DNA of 64,000 nt from RU20A sp042610495 (GTDB taxonomy: Bacteria > Pseudomonadota > Alphaproteobacteria > Rhizobiales > Rhizobiaceae): assembly GCF_042610495.1 (NCBI RefSeq), contig NZ_JBHGAP010000001.1:1364001-1428000 (forward strand), read 5' to 3'. Both the position numbers and the translations under genes were made by a program. Position 1 is the first letter of the stretch. Each line of letters opens with the position of its first letter. The notes beneath the pieces are model-generated. The model searched no databases and was not told the DNA's origin. It worked only from the letters and a program-made list of their open reading frames with translations. Shown here one piece after another: positions 33,976 to 41,775 of the stretch.

Positions 33976-34557
33976 TCAATGCCCGTTCATCTTGTCTTCC
34001 CAGTGACGGCGGCAGAAGGGCACGTATTTCTCGTTGCCGCCCACCTCGACCTGCGCCCCCTCGCGCACCACCGATCCGTCCGGTGCGAGCCGGACGACCA
34101 TGGTGGCCTTGCGCCCGCAATGGCAGATGCTGCGCACCTCGCGCATCTCGTCGGCAATCGCCAGCAGCGCCTGCGAGCCCGGAAACAGCTTGCCCTGGAA
34201 GTCGGTTCGCAGACCGTAGCACATGACGGGAATGCCGACCCGATCGGCAATGCGCGCCAGTTGCCAGGCCTGCGCCTCGGAGAGAAACTGCGCCTCGTCC
34301 ACGAAGACGCAGGCGACCTCCGCCTCGGCATGAAGGTGGACGATCATCTCGAAGAGATTGTCATCCTGCTCGAACGCGACGGCATCGGAAGAAAGCCCGA
34401 TGCGCGAGGAAATCCGCCCCCGCCCCGCCCGGTCGTCGAAACCGGCGATCAGGATCACCGTGCGCATGCCGCGCTCCTGGTAATTGTAGGAGGCCTGCAG
34501 AAGCATGGTGGATTTGCCGGCATTCATCGTGGCGTAATTGAAGTAGAGCTTGGCCAT
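33976..34557 (-). CDS. tdk: Thymidine kinase
   Basis: 193 residues of the bacterial type II kinase. Walker A N-A-G-K-S-T at 12-17, the catalytic Glu in VDEAQFL, the lasso region and a zinc-binding site made by C-H-C-G and F-C-R-R-H are all present. Phosphorylates thymidine to dTMP in nucleotide salvage. ATG 34557 was chosen at the conserved MAKLYF start. It is divergent from the choline operon, with a 252-base shared upstream region. Confidence 0.95.
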   Translation of the reverse strand: MAKLYFNYATMNAGKSTMLLQASYNYQERGMRTVILIAGFDDRAGRGRISSRIGLSSDAVAFEQDDNLFEMIVHLHAEAEVACVFVDEAQFLSEAQAWQLARIADRVGIPVMCYGLRTDFQGKLFPGSQALLAIADEMREVRSICHCGRKATMVVRLAPDGSVVREGAQVEVGGNEKYVPFCRRHWEDKMNGH

Positions 34558-34678
34558 TTTCCATTCCCGCAGCGTCTGGGATGCTGTGAGCAAACCCCAT
34601 GGCGAAGCGGGGCCGGAAAGGCCAGCGTCGCCACGCCAAGACCACAGAAATTTCGGCGCGGACTGGCAATAAATTGAT

Positions 34679-34701
34679 CATGCGACATTTTGCGTCGCAT
34701 G
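34679..34701 (+). promoter_or_regulatory. Perfect inverted repeat upstream of choX
   Basis: CATGCGAC and GTCGCATG, eight bases each, around a 7-base AT-containing spacer, 108 bases before the choX start. Its symmetry and position suit a repressor operator for choline-responsive control. The regulator is not identified. Confidence 0.5.
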
Positions 34702-34809
34702 TCGGAACCGGCCCGGCAGACTCTGGCCATACACTCGCCGCCGATCAAGGTGCTTGAAACAGGGCGCCATTGGTGATTGGCTAAAAAAGAAACACAGGGG
34801 AATGACATC

Positions 34810-35760
34810 ATGACCACCGCCACCAGAATGATCTTCGCAGCCACCGTGTCCTTTACCGCGCTCGCAACCAACGTTGCCTTCGCCGCCGATGCCGAGAGCT
34901 GCAAGACCGTGAAGTTCTCCGACGTCGGCTGGACCGACATCACCGCCACGACCGCAACCACCGCCGTCGTGCTGAAGGCGCTGGGCTATGATCCGCAGAT
35001 CACCGTGCTTTCCGTTCCGGTCACCTACCAGTCGCTGAAGAACAAGGACATCGACGTTTTCCTCGGCAACTGGATGCCGGCCCAGGAAAAGGACGTGAAG
35101 CCCTACCTCGAGGAAAAGACCGTCGTCTCCCTCGGCGCCAACCTCGAAGGCGCCAAGTACACGCTCGCCACGAACGAGAAGGGCGCCGAACTCGGCATCA
35201 AGGACTTCTCCGACATCGGCAAGCACAAGGATGCGCTCGACGGCAAGATCTACGGCATCGAGCCGGGCAATGACGGCAATCGTCTGGTCATGACGCTGAT
35301 CGAGAAGAATGAGATGGGCATGGGTGGCCTGGAACTCGTGGAATCCTCCGAACAGGGCATGCTGGCGCAGGTCGCCCGTGCCGACAAGGACGGCAAGCCG
35401 GTCGTCTTCCTCGGCTGGGCGCCCCACCCGATGAACAACACCTTCAAGATGACCTACCTGACCGGCGGCGACAGCACCTTCGGCCCGAACTTCGGCGGCG
35501 CGACCGTCTACACCAACACCCGCGCCAACTTCGTCGAGGATTGCCCCAACGTCGGCAAGTTCGTCACCAACCTCAAATTCTCCCTCGACATGGAAAACGC
35601 CATCATGGGCAAGATCCTGAACGACGGCGAGGATCCGGAAGTGGCCGCGACCGAATGGCTGAAGGCGAACGGCGCAGCCGTCGAACCCTGGCTTGCCGGC
35701 GTCACCACCTTCGATGGGAAACCGGGCCTCGAGGCTGTCAAGTCCGGCCTCGGTCTCTGA
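34810..35760 (+). CDS. choX: Choline ABC transporter, periplasmic binding protein
   Basis: 316 residues: signal peptide (about 1-26), then an OpuAC-type fold. The Trp residues of the aromatic cage fit GWTDITAT, GNWMPAQ and GWAPHPM, typical of choline/betaine binding proteins; the Cys pair in SCKT and EDCPNV is also typical of ChoX. It delivers choline to ChoWV. ATG 34810 is preferred over 34777 because it leaves an intact signal peptide. A strong stem-loop separates it from choW. Confidence 0.93.
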   Translation: MTTATRMIFAATVSFTALATNVAFAADAESCKTVKFSDVGWTDITATTATTAVVLKALGYDPQITVLSVPVTYQSLKNKDIDVFLGNWMPAQEKDVKPYLEEKTVVSLGANLEGAKYTLATNEKGAELGIKDFSDIGKHKDALDGKIYGIEPGNDGNRLVMTLIEKNEMGMGGLELVESSEQGMLAQVARADKDGKPVVFLGWAPHPMNNTFKMTYLTGGDSTFGPNFGGATVYTNTRANFVEDCPNVGKFVTNLKFSLDMENAIMGKILNDGEDPEVAATEWLKANGAAVEPWLAGVTTFDGKPGLEAVKSGLGL

Positions 35761-35773
35761 TCGGTACTTGCCT

Positions 35774-35795
35774 GCGGGTCGCTTCGGCGGCCCGC
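35774..35795 (+). terminator. UUCG-capped stem-loop between choX and choW
   Basis: A 9-bp stem (GCGGGTCGC / GCGGCCCGC, one G-T pair) capped by TTCG, an exceptionally stable tetraloop, 13 bases after choX stop. It probably protects the choX message 3' end so more binding protein than permease is made. Confidence 0.7.
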
Positions 35796-35838
35796 TTCGC
35801 TTCTCCCTCGTTCTCTTTGATCTGGCAGGTGTCACCCC

Positions 35839-36702
35839 GTGAACTTCCTCCCCGAATGGATGGTCGATTCCAGCGGCAAGCTGAAAATCGGCATTTTGGC
35901 CAAGACCTTCGTTGATTGGCTGACGGCTAATGCAAGCTGGTTCTTCGACTGGCTCTCCGCCGTCCTCTCCCGCGCCATCGACGCGATCCTCTTCGTGCTG
36001 CAATGGCCGCACGCCTTCGTGCTGATCGCACTGTTTACGGGCCTGTCCTGGTATCTGCGCCGCTCGGTCGGCGCAGCGCTCTTCACCTGTCTCGGGCTCC
36101 TGCTGATCTATAACCAGGGCTACTGGAAGGAAACGACCGAGACGCTGGCGCTCGTGGGTGCCTCGGCCGGGGTCAGCATGCTGGTCGGCGTCCCGCTCGG
36201 CATAGCGGCCGCGCGCCGGCCCTGGTTCTACGCCTTCCTGAGGCCCGTGCTCGACCTCATGCAGACGATCCCGACCTTCGTCTACCTGATCCCGGCCCTC
36301 ATCCTCTTCGGGCTAGGCATGGTGCCCGGCCTCATCGCCACCGTCATCTTCGCCATCCCCGCGCCCATCCGCATGACGCGGCTTGGCGTCGTCTCCACCC
36401 CGCCCTCGCTGGTGGAAGCCGCCGTCGCCTTCGGAGCAACGCCCATGCAGGTGCTGCGCAAGGTGGAACTGCCCTATGCCACGCCGCAGATCATGGCCGG
36501 CCTGACCCAGACCATCATGCTCTCGCTGTCGATGGTGGTCATCGCCGCACTCGTCGGTGCGAGCGGTCTCGGCGTTCCCGTGGTGCGCGCCCTCAACACG
36601 GTCAACATCGCCCGCGGCTTCGAGGCGGGCCTGTGCATCGTCATCCTCGCCATCATCCTGGACCGTATGTTCCGCACCGACAGCTCGGAGGACGCAGCAT
36701 GA
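35839..36702 (+). CDS. choW: Choline ABC transporter, permease
   Basis: 287 residues with a short soluble N-terminus and about six membrane helices of the ProW/OpuAB class. The EAA motif is seen in PPSLVEAAVAFGATPMQVLRKVELPYATPQI. Starts at GTG 35839 and its TGA overlaps the choV ATG by four bases. Partners are ChoX and ChoV for uptake of choline, a source of glycine betaine for osmoprotection or of carbon and nitrogen. Confidence 0.93.
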   Translation: MNFLPEWMVDSSGKLKIGILAKTFVDWLTANASWFFDWLSAVLSRAIDAILFVLQWPHAFVLIALFTGLSWYLRRSVGAALFTCLGLLLIYNQGYWKETTETLALVGASAGVSMLVGVPLGIAAARRPWFYAFLRPVLDLMQTIPTFVYLIPALILFGLGMVPGLIATVIFAIPAPIRMTRLGVVSTPPSLVEAAVAFGATPMQVLRKVELPYATPQIMAGLTQTIMLSLSMVVIAALVGASGLGVPVVRALNTVNIARGFEAGLCIVILAIILDRMFRTDSSEDAA

Positions 36703-37751
36703 GCGACGCCGTCATTTTCGGAAATGTCGACATCATCTTCGGCGAGAACCCCGCCAAGGCGCTGGAAATGGTCGATCAGGGCAAGACCCGCGACGAAATC
36801 GGCGCTGCCACCGGCCTCGTTCTCGGCGTGGCCGGCGCTTCGCTCGCGGTCAAGGAGGGCGAGATCCTCGTTCTCATGGGCCTGTCAGGTTCCGGCAAAT
36901 CGACCCTCCTGCGTGCCGTCAACGGGCTCGCTCCCGTTGTGCGCGGCAATGTCAGCGTCAAGACGACGACGGGCAATGTCGATCCCTACAAGGCAAGCGC
37001 CAAGGCGCTGCGCGACCTGCGGATGAACACCGTCTCCATGGTGTTCCAGCAGTTTGCGCTGCTTCCCTGGCGCACGGTCGCGGAAAATGTCGGCTTCGGC
37101 CTTGAACTCGCCGGCGTGCCGGATGCCGAGCGCAAGCGCCGCGTGGCGACCCAGCTCGAACTCGTCAACCTCGCCAAATGGGCCGACCGCAAGGTAGGCG
37201 AACTCTCCGGCGGCATGCAGCAGCGTGTCGGCCTCGCCCGCGCCTTTGCGACGGAAGCCCCGATCCTGCTGATGGACGAGCCCTTTTCCGCGCTCGATCC
37301 GCTGATCCGCAACCGCCTGCAGGACGAACTCCTGGAATTCCAGTCGCGCCTGAAGAAGACCATCCTCTTCGTCAGCCACGACCTCGACGAGGCCTTCCGC
37401 ATCGGCAACCGGATCGCCATCATGGAAGGCGGCCGCATCATCCAGTGCGGAACGCCGCAGGAAATCGTGAAGAACCCGGCCAACCAGTACGTGGCCGATT
37501 TCGTGCAGCACATGAACCCCATCACCATGCTGACGGCGAAAGACGTGATGAAGACGGGTACTGCCCACGACACCACGGGCGGCGTCACGGCCACGGCCAA
37601 GCCTGCCACGCCGCTGATCGACATACTGGACGCCATGTCGCGCCAGCCGGGCGCGATCGGCGTGGTGGAAAACGGCGCCGTGCTCGGCACGATCACCGCG
37701 CAAAACGTGGTGGAAGGCCTGACCCGCCATCGCAGCCGGGAGCAAGGTTGA
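36699..37751 (+). CDS. choV: Choline ABC transporter, ATP-binding protein
   Basis: 350 residues. Walker A G-L-S-G-S-G-K-S-T (near 62-70), Q-loop VFQQFALLPWRTV, signature LSGGMQQRVGLARA, Walker B ILLMDEPFSALDPL and H-loop FVSHDLDEA are complete. A C-terminal regulatory extension (about 275-350) resembles a degenerate CBS region as in ProV/OpuAA. It powers choline import with ChoW. The palindrome at 37760-37783 probably terminates the operon. Confidence 0.94.
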   Translation: MSDAVIFGNVDIIFGENPAKALEMVDQGKTRDEIGAATGLVLGVAGASLAVKEGEILVLMGLSGSGKSTLLRAVNGLAPVVRGNVSVKTTTGNVDPYKASAKALRDLRMNTVSMVFQQFALLPWRTVAENVGFGLELAGVPDAERKRRVATQLELVNLAKWADRKVGELSGGMQQRVGLARAFATEAPILLMDEPFSALDPLIRNRLQDELLEFQSRLKKTILFVSHDLDEAFRIGNRIAIMEGGRIIQCGTPQEIVKNPANQYVADFVQHMNPITMLTAKDVMKTGTAHDTTGGVTATAKPATPLIDILDAMSRQPGAIGVVENGAVLGTITAQNVVEGLTRHRSREQG

Positions 37752-37759
37752 GACCGATC

Positions 37760-37783
37760 GATCGACGCGAAGGAGCGTCGATC
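37760..37783 (+). terminator. Hairpin at the end of choXWV
   Basis: Perfect 9-bp stem (GATCGACGC / GCGTCGATC) with 6-base loop, eight bases after the choV stop, followed by CCCCCT rather than a T-run. Terminator or mRNA-end structure. Confidence 0.5.
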
Positions 37784-37875
37784 CCCCCTGTGCGAAGCGA
37801 TCCCGCGCGTTCACGTCTCCGTGATCGATAGGCGGGTATCTTGGAAAGCGCGGCCACCCTTGTCATACCAGTTAG

Positions 37876-38643
37876 ATGACGAACTCAGAAAAAGCCGATA
37901 GACCTTCCGTCGTCAGGGAGACGGACGACGAGGCACGGCATCTCGCGCTCACATTGCTGCGCGAGGCCCGCGCGGTGGCGCTTGCGACGTCGGAGCCGGA
38001 TGAAAGCGGATTTCCGTTCGTAAGCCGGGTCCTGCTCGGGATCGACTGCGACGGCAGGCCCACGCTTCTCGTTTCCGGCCTGTCCGCCCACACGAAGGCG
38101 CTGTCGGTGGACCCGCGCTGTTCGCTGCTTGCAGGCGAAGCGGGCAAGGGCGATCCGCTCGCCCATCCTCGGCTGACGCTGCAATGTCTGGCAGCGCCCG
38201 TTGAGCGCGACAGTGCCGACCACCAGCGTATCCGTGCGCGGTTTCTGCGCCGGCATCCAAAGGCCAGGCTTTACGCGGATTTCCCGGATTTCCGATTTTT
38301 CCGGCTGGATCCGCTGCGGGCAAGCCTGAATGGCGGCTTCGGACGAGCCTATCTTCTCGAAGGCAACGATTTTCTGCTCACCAACGCGGCCGTCTGGCCA
38401 CTGGCAGAAATCGAAGCCGATGCCATATCGCATATGAATACCGATCATGCGGACGCGATCGCTGCCTACGCGCTCCGTTACCTCAAGAGCGATGCGGCCG
38501 GATGGGAGCTGGTCGGCATCGATGTGGCAGGCATTGATCTGGCGCTCGGCGACCAGCTTCGGCGCATTCGATTCGTGGAACCTGTCACGGATGTGACGAG
38601 TTTACGGACTGCGTTCAAATATCTCAAATTTGGCGGGGCATAA
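37876..38643 (+). CDS. HugZ-like pyridoxamine-oxidase-fold heme protein
   Basis: 255 residues. The N-terminal split-barrel (pyridoxamine 5'-phosphate oxidase-like) domain covers about 15-160; the C-terminal DUF2470 domain (about 175-255) contains the HMNTDHADAIAAYA motif. This two-domain form is shared with HugZ heme-degrading oxygenases, though heme ligands cannot be verified and flavin binding is possible. It may use heme supplied by the TonB receptor encoded 7 kb away; that link is inference. A stem-loop spans its stop codon. Confidence 0.82.
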   Translation: MTNSEKADRPSVVRETDDEARHLALTLLREARAVALATSEPDESGFPFVSRVLLGIDCDGRPTLLVSGLSAHTKALSVDPRCSLLAGEAGKGDPLAHPRLTLQCLAAPVERDSADHQRIRARFLRRHPKARLYADFPDFRFFRLDPLRASLNGGFGRAYLLEGNDFLLTNAAVWPLAEIEADAISHMNTDHADAIAAYALRYLKSDAAGWELVGIDVAGIDLALGDQLRRIRFVEPVTDVTSLRTAFKYLKFGGA

Positions 38644-38657
38644 GGCCCCCCAAATTT
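38626..38657 (+). terminator. Stem-loop burying the HugZ-like gene stop codon
   Basis: A 13-bp stem with one bulged C (left AAATTTGG-C-GGGGC, right GCCCCCCAAATTT) and loop ATAAG, which contains the TAA stop. No T-run downstream. Very stable; may act as terminator or in regulation of translation termination. Confidence 0.6.
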
Positions 38658-38750
38658 AGCCATCGCCGGTTGTCCTTTGTCGAGCCGGCCTTAAATATCG
38701 CGTGGCCGACTCCGTAAGCGTGGGACAACGGATTCGGCATGGAGATAAAA

Positions 38751-39110
38751 ATGCAAGAAATAACACCTGAACAGAACGAGTTTGCGGAGGCTGCGGCGAA
38801 CTTTCTGTCTGCAATGGCAAACCCGAAAAGGCTTCTGATCCTGTCATCTCTGATGGAGACGGAGATGCCGGTCGGCGCGCTTGCGAACCGTGTCGGGCTC
38901 AGCCAGTCGGCGCTGTCGCAGCATCTTTCGAAGCTGCGCGCCCAGAATCTGGTTTCGACGCGCCGTGATGCACAGACGATCTACTATTCGACGTCGTCTG
39001 AATCGGTTGCCAAGGTGCTTCACACCATTACCGATATCTATGGGGATGGCCTCCCCTACGCGAAGCAGAAGCCGGTCATTCACTCCGCCGGCCTGCGCGC
39101 TGCGAAGTAA
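38751..39110 (+). CDS. nolR: ArsR/SmtB-type regulator, NolR homologue
   Basis: 119 residues. A winged helix-turn-helix of ArsR class (FLSAMANPKRLLIL, then VGLSQSALSQHLSKLRAQNLVSTRRDAQTIYYS). This last stretch is nearly identical to Sinorhizobium NolR, a dimeric repressor that lacks metal-binding Cys and controls nod genes and other core functions. ATG 38751 (MQEITPEQ) has GGAG seven bases upstream; an ATG at 38739 lacks one. A short hairpin (39119-39140) follows. Target genes here are unknown. Confidence 0.9.
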   Translation: MQEITPEQNEFAEAAANFLSAMANPKRLLILSSLMETEMPVGALANRVGLSQSALSQHLSKLRAQNLVSTRRDAQTIYYSTSSESVAKVLHTITDIYGDGLPYAKQKPVIHSAGLRAAK

Positions 39111-39215
39111 GCGACGGACGAGGCTTCTCGGGAGGCCTCGCGCGCTGAAAGCCGGTCAATGTACCGAATGCGATCGCAGTCTCCTGCGGTCGATCTCCAC
39201 GCGCGCGACGACGGA

Positions 39216-41504
39216 TCATCGCGCATCGGCCAGGAAGGATGCGAGCCAGAAGAGCGGCGCATTCCAGTTGATGGCCATTTCGTTCGTGCCCCAGGACATG
39301 ATGTCGTCGATATAGCAGGCCTGCGGCGCGCAGCCCTCAAGCTTTTCCTTGGCGACATCGTCGAGCAGCGTACCGTTCGGCCCGCCCGCAAGCGTTCCGG
39401 CAGGCGGGGACGGCAGGCCCTGGTCGAGCTGATGGGCATACCAGCGACTATGCTGGTTGCGGGCAAAGGTTTCGCCATACCCCGTCACGTAGGAAAGGCC
39501 GAGCACATTGCGGCCGAAGATGTAGTCCATGCCCTGCCGGACAGCGGCAAGGTAGCGCGGATCTTCCGTCAGGTCGAAGGCGGCTGCGAGCACGGTCATG
39601 TTCTGCAGCATGGCATGGTTGGAGCCCCAGCTGTATCCGGCGCCCCCGGGCTGATAGACTTGGCCGAAGGCATCCGCCTCCTGCAGGGCAAGCAGATCGC
39701 GCGCGCCGGCCACCACGCTTGCCGTCACGGCCCGCCGATCCCCGGCCGGCAGCTGGTCTCCGTGGGCGGCCAGCTGCAGCCGCGCAAAGCCCGCGACATT
39801 GGCCCAGTCATAGGAGCCACCGGGCGAAAACACGCTGCCTGCCCAGAAGGGCGAAGCCTTGGCGGCCTCGAGAAAGCGGTCCTCCCCGGTCGTGATGAAG
39901 AGTTCGGCCGCTGCCCAGTAGGCCTCATCCGTTACCGTCTCGTCCGAATAGTCGCCCCCACCCTGCAAGCCATCGGATGACGGGGCCCTGAGATCTGGAT
40001 GGGCCTCGGCTGCGGCATAGGCCGTCAGGGCAGCGTCACGAAGCTCGCCTGCGAAATCCGCATCGTAATCGGCAAAGACCCGGGCGCCCATGGCCGCCGC
40101 TGCGGCAAAATCATAGGTCGCTGCCGTCGAGGGACGGTGCAGGGCACGCTCCTGCGGATCGTCGGCGGGCAGCATCGGCAGCCCGGTCCAGGCCACATCA
40201 TGCACCTTGTGATGCACCATGCCGGCCAGAGGCTGCCCGTCCGGCACCTGCATCTTCAACAGGAATTCAAGTTCCCAGCGCGCCTCGTCCAGGATGTCGG
40301 GCACGCTATTGCCGTTTTCCGGCATGCGGCCGAGCGTGTCGCTGACGACAGGCGAGGCACCGCCGCCATGGGCCATTCCGCGCTCGAAGGCCGACATCAT
40401 CTGCGCGACCGAGAGCGCACCCGTCACGACATATTTGCCCTGATCGCCGGCATCGTACCAGCCGCCGGAGACATCGAGCCGGTAGTCGCAGCGCCAGTCA
40501 CCATAGAGGCTCTGCGCCACCCCGCCCGTCAGGCAGCCGACATCCGTATCCCCCTTGTTGGGCGAAAGCCCGAGATGCCCGGCCGCCCGCTGATAGGCCG
40601 GATCGGCAAAGCTGGCATCGATGGCAATGCCGCTGCGTTGCAGGGTGAACCACGAAAGCGCATCGATGCGAAGCCGCCCGTAGAGGGGGGCGCCGATCCC
40701 GAAGGCGGCGCTCGTCTGGCCGCCGGCCTCCAGTCGAAACCCGTCGCCCTTGTCCGATACCCCGGAAAAATCTGCGACATGGACGGCCGCTCCCGCATTG
40801 CGATCCAGCCCGACCGGCGTGGTCTTTCCCTCGCTGACAACGGCGCCGTCGGCACTCAATACGCGAAACGGAATAGGGCCTGCAGCATCCGAGACGATCG
40901 TCGCCCGTTTCGGTCCGTCGGCGAAATAGCCTGCCTGGTTGACGAGCACGGCTTTGGCCGAGGTCACCCCGTCAGCGGTTCCGGCAGGCTTGGAGGCTGT
41001 CAACGAGACATCGTCGAGACAGACCGTACGGTCGGCGCCCTGCCCGCCCAGTTGCAGGAGGAGCTGCGCCGGTTGGCGCTCGACGGCGCGAAACGTTTCC
41101 TCCACAAGGACACCGCCCGGCAGCGCGTCGACCGGCACCTCCATATGGGTCGTATAGGGTTCGCCGTCGCGCTGGACACGCACCCGCACCGCACCTGCAG
41201 GCTCCGACGCCAGGGTCAGCGCGAGCCGGTAGCTTTGCCCAGGAGAGAGAAGGAGGCCGTTGACCCCGGCAAGCCGGTCCCATGGCTGGCCGCCGGCGGG
41301 AACCATGAGGCAAAGCCGCCCCCCGCGCCGCTCGGCTGTCACGCCATCACCCGTCCAGAAGCCGTCGCCCCCTGTCTCGAAACCTCCGTCAGCGATCATT
41401 TCGCCGGCCGCCCGCGCCGGCCAAGATGGAAGAAGGGTGAGAACGGAGGTGGAAAGAATGAGCGGCGCCGTGAGCCCGGATATGGTCCAATGAAACGCCA
41501 TCAT
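39216..41504 (-). CDS. Exported glycoside hydrolase family 9 (endoglucanase-type)
   Basis: About 762 residues: signal peptide (about 1-34, LILSTSVLTLLPSWPARAAGE), a carbohydrate-binding jelly-roll-like module (about 36-165), a CelD-type Ig-like domain (about 170-275, opening VLVNQAGY) and a GH9 (alpha/alpha)6 barrel. Catalytic D-A-G-D lies near 350 (GGWYDAGDQGKYVV) and the acid Glu near 743 (TNEMAINWNAPLF). It is predicted to cleave beta-1,4-glucan outside the cytoplasm. ATG 41504 or 41501 follows GAGG; 41522 is possible. No cellulose-synthesis genes adjoin it. Confidence 0.9.
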   Translation of the reverse strand: MMAFHWTISGLTAPLILSTSVLTLLPSWPARAAGEMIADGGFETGGDGFWTGDGVTAERRGGRLCLMVPAGGQPWDRLAGVNGLLLSPGQSYRLALTLASEPAGAVRVRVQRDGEPYTTHMEVPVDALPGGVLVEETFRAVERQPAQLLLQLGGQGADRTVCLDDVSLTASKPAGTADGVTSAKAVLVNQAGYFADGPKRATIVSDAAGPIPFRVLSADGAVVSEGKTTPVGLDRNAGAAVHVADFSGVSDKGDGFRLEAGGQTSAAFGIGAPLYGRLRIDALSWFTLQRSGIAIDASFADPAYQRAAGHLGLSPNKGDTDVGCLTGGVAQSLYGDWRCDYRLDVSGGWYDAGDQGKYVVTGALSVAQMMSAFERGMAHGGGASPVVSDTLGRMPENGNSVPDILDEARWELEFLLKMQVPDGQPLAGMVHHKVHDVAWTGLPMLPADDPQERALHRPSTAATYDFAAAAAMGARVFADYDADFAGELRDAALTAYAAAEAHPDLRAPSSDGLQGGGDYSDETVTDEAYWAAAELFITTGEDRFLEAAKASPFWAGSVFSPGGSYDWANVAGFARLQLAAHGDQLPAGDRRAVTASVVAGARDLLALQEADAFGQVYQPGGAGYSWGSNHAMLQNMTVLAAAFDLTEDPRYLAAVRQGMDYIFGRNVLGLSYVTGYGETFARNQHSRWYAHQLDQGLPSPPAGTLAGGPNGTLLDDVAKEKLEGCAPQACYIDDIMSWGTNEMAINWNAPLFWLASFLADAR

Positions 41505-41617
41505 GTCCTCGTTCGATGTCATCAGGCTCGCCACACCTTCGGCAGGCGAAATCAGTGTTCGGGCAAGACCGGGCGGACAGCAGCCGATCCCTCCCAAGCG
41601 GCGCCATTCAGCCACAA

Positions 41618-41635
41618 TATCCTCTAAAGAGGATA
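41618..41635 (-). promoter_or_regulatory. Perfect inverted repeat upstream of the GH9 gene
   Basis: TATCCTC / GAGGATA around TAAA, 113 bases before the GH9 start and 140 before the aminotransferase start, in the shared divergent region. Candidate operator; no regulator recognised. Confidence 0.45.
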
Positions 41636-41775
41636 AACGGACGCACCCTCGGCATCCCCCCGGCGCGCTTGACGCCGATAGGCGCCCTGATACGTTGACC
41701 AAACAGTAAAACGCCGGCAAATCACCTCGCTTGCGCCGCCTTTGCCGTCCGGATGGACGGACCACGGAGAAAACA

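Noticed and set aside
38644..38750. NolR autoregulatory site in front of nolR
   Set aside because: TTTAG occurs at 38655-38659 but the required A(T/A) nine bases later is not there; the match is incomplete.
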